Assembly: GCF_905163445.1 (NCBI RefSeq)
Contig: NC_053200.1
Coordinates: forward strand, 4,278,001-4,342,000
DNA length: 64,000 bases
Origin: Pararge aegeria
Taxonomy: Eukaryota > Arthropoda > Insecta > Lepidoptera > Nymphalidae
Direction of reading: 5' to 3'
This document shows, one piece after another, positions 55,468 to 64,000 of this stretch. The position numbers were made by a program, and so were the translations under genes. The notes under the pieces are model-generated. The model was not told the DNA's origin. It ran no database searches and saw only the letters and a program-made list of their open reading frames with translations. The stretch's first letter is position 1, and every line of letters begins with the position of its first letter.

Positions 55468-58049
55468 CTAGAGGCAGGCGTGGGGGTTATGAGAACACCA
55501 GCGTGGCCACAAAGGTGCCGCGTGGATGCCTTTTGCTATTAACCGCGTCCGTTGCGTATCCAATCTTAAGTAAACATCTGCCGTGGCGCCCTCTGCACGG
55601 TCTGACCACAGACGCTCCGCAAGGGCAGCAGTCCGCGGCCACACTCTCGCGTCAAGACCCCCAGAGCCCAGCTGTTCGGTCCACTGACACGCCGCCCCAC
55701 CGTCTATCCTCCAAGGTTCGACGCCCGTGGCTAATCCCGGCATCTCCTCTATCCAGGGTCGATGTTCGTAAATCTGCTGCCAGGACCGGTACGGCCCGCA
55801 GTGACCGTCCGAGCTGTCCCGCCACGAACCGAACCCACAGTCTAAGTACCAAGCATCTACGTGCGATAGGATTGAACGATAGCCAGCGTCTAACACGGCC
55901 CGGGATTCCGGCCACCGCGACGAACCCCATATCTGCACGCCGAAATGTTTCTTGTCAAGACGCTCGAGGTACGGCGTATGCGTGAGGCGCGACGACCACA
56001 GCAACGTCAGTTCCGGCAGCTTTCCACCATTAGCGCGTTCCAGGGCTTTCATCGCACGTTTCGTGAAGTCAAACCATAAATCCATTGGGTCTGTATCGTT
56101 GAAATGTTGCGCCCAACAGCGCTCGGACACCTCGTCGCCACCCAGATGGAATATATCGTCGACTCCCGTCAGTTGGATAATCTCAGCGTATACACGCTCT
56201 AGAATCGCATAGACGTTAGGATTCCGCGGGTTAAGCTGTCCACAGGGAGGCTCCCCGCAGTATGTACTCCAAGGTTCCACTTCGACACAGTGCGCTAAGT
56301 GGCCTAACCCCGCTACAGGACCCCACGTCCATGCTCTACCCACATGCGCTGGCGCATCCACTTCTATTAATACCCGAATACCCCGTAATCTGGCTCTTCT
56401 TACTATAGCTCTCACGTCATCGGTAGTGTACACGGCGCCAGGCCCGTACGCGCCGTGTTGCGCTAACTGTGGGGCACTGTTCAGTCTGAGAGGAAACGAC
56501 TGTGAGTCACTAACATGCCAATGAAACGTATTCATTTTGCACGCACCCATTGCGTCGATAGTTCGCAGTATATCACTCACAGGGAAGTAATTTCTGGCTG
56601 TATCAAGCAAAAGTCCTCGGTACCGAAATCGCGGTCCATCCTCAACGGTTGCAGCTTCGAGGATTAGTAGGGAAGCGGCGTAGGGATCCAGCCAGACCAG
56701 CTGTGATAGAGTTTCGAAGCCATGTCGAGCGCCAACGAACGAGTGTGCAGATATATCGACAACGAGCGTCTGGCTGGCTGGTCGTAGTGTCAACTTGTAA
56801 GTTTCATCGGTTTCCTGTCGCATTCGCGGGTCTGCGGTGCCGTTGACTGCGACCCGGACTACTACGTCGTGGGGCGCCCCGCTACTAGCTCGCCTGTTCT
56901 CTAAGCCAGCGTTTCGTTCCAGCGATTTGAAGTCTTCTAACATCAAATTGAAGGCGTCGGTTAGATGCTCTTTTATTTCTCGGGAAGGTGATGAGACGAC
57001 TTGTAGAGAGAAGCCGTTCGACCGCACGTGAGCCGCGGCGGTAGCTAAGCTGACGGGGCCAGTCGGCTGCGGCCAGAGCTGAGTCGAAGCGCATAGCATG
57101 TTGCAAGTGGGAAGAGACTGCAGTATTGGTGTTTCCGTTGCAAGAAACCGCTCGCAACGGTCGTTTCGGCAGATCCAAGACCATTGTGGGGCAACATTTC
57201 TGAAAATTAAATAAGAACTCATTATTATCATTGATACAATTAGTTGTATAATTACTTACTTATTACCTACACTGATGCCCGTTTTCACTAACGATGGACA
57301 AGGCAATGCCTTAGTAACGCCTAATCAAAGAAGATTCCTAGGCATACCTTTTTACTTTTCATTATTTGATTTTTACTAGGCAACTCAAGTAATAACTTGT
57401 CTATGGTTCTTGCCATAAGAGGTGGTATTTTGTGTTTGTATTATCACAATTTTCATTATTTCATCATTATTCATGAAAAATACGATTCGCTGAATCGGTA
57501 TCGTAACTTAAGACGGCGCCTAACGTCGTTAGATATAACGTAGGAGTTCGTGAAACCTATTTTTTCTATAGGAATCACCTAAATCACTAGACATCCGATT
57601 AAGGCGACTAGGTTAAGTTAGTAATTTTGACTGTGTAATATCTCGGATTTTCTCTTCAGGATGCAATCTATCTCTGAACTGAATAACGTTAAATTTGATT
57701 CAGCAGCTAAGCTAAACATAGTTAACTTGTATTACAAAATGTTATTATGAACGTAACTTAACTAACTTACTGGGGATTGAACTCGGGACCACCCTTCGGG
57801 ACTTATAAGACCACAACGGTCACCACTGTACCAGGGAGTTAGACGAGATAGGAGGCGGTAGAAGAAAACTTACGCGTAAAGAGAGTGCAGGGGTCTGTGC
57901 GCAGAGTCGTCGGTCTGTTGCCGCCAGTACAGCAACGCAGCGGCAGTGCACGCAGCAGCAGCTAACAGCAGCAGCGCCCGCCGTAGTCGGCCGACGCGCG
58001 AGAAGTGCGCCGACGCACTCCGCCCCAACGCTTCCCCCCAAGACTTCAT
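55468..58049 (-). CDS. fdl: GH20 beta-N-acetylglucosaminidase, membrane-anchored, fused lobes (FDL) type
   Basis: Exons 58049-57874 and 57199-55468 are joined within an Ala codon (GC|A), giving 635 residues. Residues 25-42 are a Leu/Ala-rich membrane segment after an Arg-rich start, so a type II anchor. Residues about 60-250 are the GH20b-like domain. The GH20 barrel starts at RYRGLLLDTARNYF (251-264), with HWHVSDSQSFPL at 285-296. The catalytic pair D414-E415 is in HLGGDEV. Substrate-site Trp residues follow (VQIWGSSRW, ACQWTEQ). Family knowledge: insect FDL removes the alpha-1,3-branch GlcNAc from N-glycans in the Golgi, producing paucimannose glycans, while other GH20 enzymes degrade chitin. 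The anchor and length favour FDL, but a NAG-type chitinolytic paralogue is possible. The coding exon is much GC-richer than its surroundings. No other host gene is adjacent. Confidence 0.85.
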
Positions 58050-58674
58050 CTTTTAACGGCCGCCCTTCAACTGGAATGAACAATAACACAAAATAACAAA
58101 TTCATCCTTCCTAATATTATAAAAGTGAAAATCTGTTTGTTTGTCCTTACTTGACGCCCCTAACTAAGCGAACAATCGTTAGATAGAGTTAGTTGAAAGG
58201 ACGGAGAGTGACAATGACTATTTTTTATGACGCGTAGAAACCTTTAAAGGGTATCCTAGGTCAGCCCGCTCTCACATCTTAGACTGCATATTTACGCAGA
58301 TAGGATTGCAGTCAAAGGCTAACTTGTATTGGGATAAAAATAAACTAAAAAGCTTCCGTATATTATTGGTACAAAAGACAAACGGTGAGGACATGTTTCA
58401 TTGGCATTGAGATATCGCAGAGGGTTCAAACATGAATGCAGTAGTTGAGCTAATTGAAACAAACAATTAAACATTTCCCAAGATGGCGGTTTCAGGTCAC
58501 AAATACTGACTCTGTACTCTATTTTGTTTCCAAAATCATATAAGTTCTAAGGTTCTAAGGCTGCTCAAAATTGAGATGCGATGATTTCAGGCTGCTTCAT
58601 CTTGCTGGTTACGGACAATCGCGCCGACTGACCGGCGATGAGGCTAGTTACTGAAGCAAATGACTGTACAACGT

Positions 58675-59040
58675 GTAAAGGAATTACAAAATACTGTTGA
58701 AGGGTGCATAAGTATATTTTGGAATCAGTAAAAATATTAAATACAAGGAATCATATTTACTTTTTCAAATGTTTACTTTTGACAACCCTACAACCCTATT
58801 GAAAATAAAAGGCCGACACGTGCATTGTACCTACGCTACGAGGCGTCTACTTAATAAAGTGACAAGAGTCGCTTGATTTTACTTTTGCATGTGATGTTAG
58901 ATCTGATTTCTTTCAGTAAAACTATGGCATGGTTTACTAAAAAACTATTAACGTCTCGGTTTTACAGATAAGTCTCAGAGACAGTAAATAATGTACTCCT
59001 AAAGCCTCATAAGTGTTATTTGGGTTTTAATTATATACAT
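58675..59040. repeat. Dispersed repeat, family E, copy 3
   Basis: CTGTTGAAGGGTGCATAAG, GACAACCC..CCCTATTGAAAATAAAAG, AAGTCTCAGAGACAGT and TAATGTACTCCTAAAGCCTC are colinear with the two intronic copies in mud. Confidence 0.7.
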
Positions 59041-60580
59041 ACCAAGCTTCCACGCGTAGTGATTTGCACGGCGGCCAGCACGTAAGATAGCTTCTGATAA
59101 CCATGGTATTAACAAAATTAAACGTTCTTGGGATGAAGAAGTAAAACGAGTCGGTCTGTCTGAGCACCCGGATCATACAATTCCGGACCATTTCCAAAAA
59201 AGTACTTCTTCCCGTTATGCATTATAGTCAGAAAGACGCTATTGTATTTGTGAAACAAATAAACTATGCCGTATATAATATAACATCCATACATAAGTCA
59301 ATGCAGATCACGTCGTTAGGTGTCACATAAGGGACGTTCGTGAAACGCGAAAGACACGTGGAATTGGCATTGAGAAATATATCCGAGTGTTCCTGGAGCA
59401 GATGAGCTAAAAGGTGCCCTAGATGGCGATTTTAGGTCACAAAGATAGTTTGTGTTTTTTTTTCTGAATATTATGATAGACTTTCTAAATTCGAATGCAT
59501 AATAATGTATATTTAGTTCATAGTTTCTTGATTTAAGAATTTTATGACGATTGAGTTTAGATTTAATCGTATAAGTATTTCTAATGTACCCGTGAAACAT
59601 ATCTAAGAATTTCTTAGGTCTTAGAACGCTCAAACTGCATTTAACCATATACACATTTATCATGTAATGTACGCATCAGAAGAATCATCCATGGGCCTAC
59701 TTGGATAAAGGTATTTTAAACTTTGACTTTGACTTTAAAAATATAACTACCTTACAGAGCCCGCAACCACCACTTGTATGACAAAAAAATAATACATATA
59801 TAGGTTAGTTTCTCCCTTACTTCTCAACGCATATCATGTGTCTATATATAAGCCCGCTAATAAACAATTTGCAAGACGAGTTAAAATAGGGATGCGAAAA
59901 TAGTGAAGACGATTCGCGTCTATTTCTGCAGCAGACGAGGGTGGCCTAGATGTGACTCTTACGTCACCGGGGACTTCCATCTTTTTGGTATATAAACTTC
60001 TTAGTGAATGTAATATTTATTTTTAAACCGCTTATGCTTTTAGCAAATTGAATATGACGAACGCTGCAACATTAGGTGAGTTGCTTACTGCTAATATCAT
60101 TTATATTTCTGGATATCGCAAACTGTACAATTTTTACGATATTTTTTTGCTTGATCTGGCTCAACTTTAAGTATGTCTATACATTGTATATATATTTTAC
60201 TTTTTTGGCCAAACCCCCACTCGTTTTTCTCGCAGTTCCGAAGGTTGGACGGCCTTTTGAAAACCGTTTTTTGGTTGTGCAATAATATAAATAAATAAAT
60301 AAACTTTTTTTAATAAAAACTAACCTAAAAAATAATTGACTATGAAACTAATTGTAATACTGAACTTGAAATTACATATGCGTGTGTAAACGTGTGTTTC
60401 TGAATTATTCTTTAAATAATATTATCTATGCCCACAATCTTTGTGCTTGTGTCATCCGTAATTTCTTGAGTGTAAGCTGATGTTTTGGTTCTTAGGATTA
60501 TTATTTAATGACAACTAAGGTAAACTTTTTTTCTAAAAATATTGTTATGAATACACAATACACTGTTATGTTCTCCATTA

Positions 60581-61077
60581 TTTTTGTAATGGAATACCTC
60601 ATTAGCCTACTACCCCCTTTCAAAATTTTTGAAAATTAATATACCTACACTCGCAATAGTAGAGTAGTTTTCGAGTATCGAAACCCTGTAAAGTCAAAGT
60701 AAAACGTACTTATTATTAGAAGGTAGCTGGCTATAAAAGTGTGGATGGTTTTTAGCTTTAAAACAAGATGTGTAAATTCCATGTTATTCTCTCATTACAG
60801 TATTTCGATATCCGAAAACGATCAAAGAATCTCAAGCGTAAAATCTAATACCTATTTAGGGTACTGGGGGCCCTTGCAGTACAGGCACTATTCATTTAGC
60901 TAAAATAGCATTTTCTGGAAGTAGGCCATTAATTACCAAAGGAACTCATTAAAATGGCGCCAGTTTTAAAAATATCGATCATCCGCTACTCTAATGTCCG
61001 GTCTTAATAAACCACAATAGCTTTATTAAGCCCCCAGGCGGGGGTCAACGACCTCAGTGGGTATTCCATTACAAAAG
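60581..61077. mobile_element. Candidate MITE with TTTTGTAATGGAATACC termini
   Basis: TTTTTGTAATGGAATACCTC at 60581 is inverted at 61061-61077 (GGTATTCCATTACAAAA). The interior, about 500 bp, has no open frame of note. I could not identify a clear target duplication, so the exact ends are uncertain. Confidence 0.5.
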
Positions 61078-62269
61078 GTGCATTTAACTGAATTACTTTC
61101 TATTCAGGGAGCGTCCCATTATTCCTCCGTTTTATTCATTCATTGAGTCAATGCAATTGAAATGTTACAAAATGGAGAATTTTTTTTTGGGGATATGTTC
61201 AACATATTTTACTATGACAACGCTTTCTTCTTCTACTTCCCTAGTAACCTGAAATCCTTGACCATAACCAACCGCCTATTTTCCATTGTTACACAGGTCT
61301 TTTTTCACATTACAGAGGGATAAGAGTTTGGATCAACCATGCTGCTATAATGCGGATAGTTGGGTTTAGAAAGGAAACACCGAATTTTCTGTGGCAGTTA
61401 TACTAATAGTAACCAACGGTTTTGAAATATTCCGCGTCAGGGATTTCATGATCTAACTATCGGAAATATTATATAACTTTAAACTTAATATATCCGGTAA
61501 TGAAAAACTAAATTGTACCAAACGACGCGGCGACGTCAAAATGCAGCTGATTGGTTCTGGATTTTTCTGGCCCTTCTCTAAAGTTTCAGGGTATTTACGT
61601 ATGTACTTCATTACAAAACACTTTAAGGCCAAATTATTGTCAATAGAATGCGGTCTTAGCGCGTAGTATAGGTTTCTGGAAGTAGCCTATTATAGTCGAA
61701 AACAAAGTATATCGAAATTGTATATAAAGTTGCGCTGAACAGAGAGCCGCTTCGACGTGTATTCATGCAGTACATGAAAGGAAACATTGAAAATGTCGCT
61801 TTTGTTCATTATTTTGTGTAGAACAGATTTTACATGATTTTCTATGTAAACTCCTTTACCAAAACCTGCACTTGGACACAAAGAAAACAGGCAAGCTTGA
61901 CGAAAAATCTTATGTCATAAGTAAACTACCTGTTTATCAAAAATATAGAGTCAAGTCAAAAGTTCGTTGAATCGCTGCAAACACCGTGTTTAAACTATAC
62001 ATCGTTTTATTCGAAATATATATATTTTAATATTTAGGTTTTTAGGGTACACAAAATATTTTTGATATTATTTTTTACTTTCATTATTATTTGGTAGATA
62101 AAACTTTTGCACTCTAGAGTCACCTATCCTGCTAGCTTGCTTGGAGAGCTGCCTGAAGTGTGGGCAGTTTTGAGCTTAAACACAAGATTGAGAAGTTCTA
62201 TTTTACTCTAACATTACAAAGTCTCGATACTACGAAAGCGATCGTATAAAGGGGTACAGGGTGTCACGT

Positions 62270-62412
62270 AGCTATTTATTTATTTATTTTTTATTTATTT
62301 GTACAGCACATCATTCAGAAAGACAAAAAAAAGAACAAACTCGTAAAGAAGGTAGTAGGATACAAGGGGCGGCCTTATCGCTAAGTAGCGATCTGTGCCA
62401 GGCAACTTTAGG
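62270..62412 (-). repeat. Retroposon with conserved stem-loop (family H), copy 3
   Basis: A T-rich start, TTTATTTGTACAGCACATC, then GGCCTTATCGCTAAGTAG and CGATCTGTGCCAGGCAAC. It matches 3344-3475 closely around the hairpin. Confidence 0.65.
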
Positions 62413-62819
62413 ATTAGGAGAACTAAAAAGAAAAACGAAACGGTGGGATTTTTACTAATTAAAGAAGGCATAAATATTCAACATTTGTCCAAATTATAGT
62501 AAAGAATCCTTGAATCTACTCAATTTAATATAAATCACACATATCGGCTAAGAAACGATGGTTTACATGTAAAAACTAAACGCAGATGGACACAACAGAA
62601 CTTTGTTATTCAAATGAAAAAAATATCTAAGAATTTGAAACTTTCCTATTTTTAGCTCAGGGTACTAAATTATGTAAGGCAATCGTGTGTTGTCTACCAG
62701 GAAATGACTCGTCTTTAGCATAAATGTGCGGACAAGCTTCTATACAATTCATTCTAAACTTATCATGTTCAGGGATGTGCGAGTCGTTACATTCCTTAAA
62801 TATATATTGCTTCAATCAT

Positions 62820-63075
62820 GACGGCCTACTGGCGCAGTGGGTAGCAAACCTGCTTTCTGAGTCCAAGGCCGTAGGTTCGATTCCCACAACTGGAAAATGT
62901 TTGTGTGATGCACATGAATGTTTTTCAGTGTCTGGGTGTTTATCAGTATATTCTAAATATTTACGTGTATTATATTCATAAAGATATCCATCAGCTATCA
63001 TTGTACCTATAACACAATCTATGCTTACTTTGGGGCTAAATGGCGAAGTGTGTATTGTCGTAGTATATTTATTTC
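62820..63075 (+). repeat. tRNA-derived SINE family A
   Basis: GACGGCCTACTGGCGCAGTG head, GTAGGTTCGATTCCCACAAC B box, TTTTTCAGTGTCTGGGTG, TATTATATTCATAAAG and a CTTTGGGGCTAAATGGCG tail. Confidence 0.85.
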
Positions 63076-63164
63076 TTATCAAGGGAGGTTAGCTTATTGT
63101 TGGGTAAGATCTTATATCTTTATTTGTTTGCAATGTAGCTGTTAAAAAGGTTTTAGGTTGGAAA

Positions 63165-63625
63165 GGATAAAAATTTATCTTCTCCCACAGCTTTATCAAC
63201 TCTCAGAGTACTGGCGCACAAGTGGTAATAACATCCAAATAATATAAACTTCGTTCAAGTTCCCGTGCTTTAGCAGGTAGACACGTTAATTATATCCCTT
63301 GTCAGAGGATGTAATAATAATCACTTAATAACTATTAAAACTAAATACTAACAATCTATGGATGGAAACGCCTGAACGTTTCCATCCATAGATTGTTAGT
63401 ATATTAGTAAAAAGTTTCCTTAACCACTAAGTTAAAAATTAAAAAAAACAACATTACACTCGCCCGATTGCTACTCTCACACAGTGGCACAGATATGAAT
63501 GCCGTTGTCGCTGGTACGTAAACGCTGTAGGAGAGAGGCTGCTTTGTTACGCATTATGGCAAAATTATCGGGGATAAATATGATCGGGGATATTATTTTT
63601 GTCTCCTGCCCGTGCTAGCCCTGCT
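63165..63625. mobile_element. Disrupted foldback MITE copy, reverse orientation, with inserted hairpin
   Basis: GGATAAAAATTTATCTTCTC, CTCAGAGTACTGGCGCAC and TATATCCCTTGTCAGAGGAT are the reverse of the 27518-27783 interior. The terminus GTCTCCTGCCCGTGCTAGCC is at 63601-63620. A perfect hairpin at 63345-63402 and about 150 bp of other sequence separate the two parts. Confidence 0.6.
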
Positions 63626-64000
63626 GGACCAGAGTCTATTATTGGTAAGCCTTGTTCATGTAAAAGTTGTGTTTTAAGCCATAAATAAGAATTGAATTGA
63701 TGTTAAGTTAAGTTTGTTATAAGTTACACTAGAGGTACTGGTGTGTAATAGAGGAAGGATTTATTTATTTGCAGGATTATTTTAATTGGAGATGAAAGCG
63801 GAGTCGACGGCTTCAAAGCAACCTTATAATGAGGAAATTCATCCATTGTATATAGTCTGAATATAATAAATGTGTATTTAATATGCTCCTACAGTTTACT
63901 TGAGTGGTAATTTCCTTGTTAGACCCCATCTGTCTTTCGAACTTTGTTATTATAAAAAATATGCGTAGGTACTGAAAGTAAAATATTTAATCTAGAAAAA

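Larger units (their letters stand above)
58050..64000. other. 6 kb without a recognisable protein gene
   Basis: Contents: a SINE B tail (about 58262-58350), repeat E copy 3 (58675-59040), an inverted-repeat element (60581-61077), two related tracts (about 60690-60830 and 62110-62250, sharing GTGTGGxxxGTTTT and ATTCCATGTTATTCT-like words), retroposon H (62270-62412), SINE A (62820-63075) and a disrupted foldback MITE with a hairpin (63165-63625). A short frame at 63792-63858 after a CAG is too small to call. Confidence 0.6.

Noticed and set aside
55503..55985. 160-codon plus-strand frame opposite the GH20 gene.
   Set aside because: It is a GC-rich antisense shadow of a confident coding exon; no domain.
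63792..63858. 22-codon frame after a CAG near the right edge, possibly an exon of a further gene.
   Set aside because: Too short, with no partner exon or recognisable peptide in the window.
1..64000. CRISPR arrays, rRNA genes and bacterial-type operons.
   Set aside because: No regularly spaced direct repeats or rRNA sequence are present. The gene structure is eukaryotic.

Overview
The window is animal, almost certainly lepidopteran, nuclear DNA. It has AT-rich, intron-containing genes with GT/AG splice sites. It also has many tRNA-derived SINEs of the type known from butterflies, lepidopteran-style foldback elements, one piggyBac-like element and two PIF/Harbinger elements. A nymphalid butterfly is my best guess from the dominant SINE, which resembles the Metulj type, but the sequence alone does not prove the species. 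All exon models were built by hand from reading-frame continuity across splice sites, with no transcript data.

Left part (1-33.3 kb). NUDT2 (Ap4A hydrolase, minus strand, three exons, 56-2487) lies head-to-head with a very large coiled-coil gene on the plus strand (3005-33295). This gene has 21 coding exons and about 2837 residues. I identify it as the insect NuMA orthologue, mushroom body defect (mud). The C-terminal exon at 30254-30471 carries the LGN/Pins-binding signature (RIxEL..RN..CPPHLK..YPxE). The N-terminus has a Hook-like fold pattern, and the middle is a long coiled coil. The introns of mud are full of mobile DNA: SINEs, a hAT-type MITE, foldback MITEs, a truncated non-LTR retrotransposon, a Helitron-like element, and a 4.5 kb piggyBac element (19908-24404). 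The piggyBac element carries an apparently intact four-exon transposase and an extra Cys-rich ORF.

Middle (33.3-42.0 kb). Two PIF/Harbinger transposons lie 0.67 kb apart in opposite orientation. Each encodes a DDE transposase and a MADF-domain protein on opposite strands. In both, the two genes are interlocked: the second exon of each gene lies inside the intron of the other. All four genes look intact.

Right part (42-64 kb). A short DEDDh RNA exonuclease of the REXO4/ISG20 type (minus, 42665-44204) is followed by about 11 kb without a recognisable gene. That stretch holds repeats and a cluster of TATCGATA motifs. Then comes a GH20 beta-N-acetylglucosaminidase with a membrane anchor (fused lobes type, minus, 55468-58049). 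The last 6 kb hold only repeats and foldbacks.

Host functions present are nucleotide signalling clean-up (NUDT2), spindle orientation (mud), RNA trimming (exonuclease) and N-glycan trimming (fdl). They are not an operon-like unit. The only physical coupling I see is the shared 517 bp promoter interval between NUDT2 and mud.
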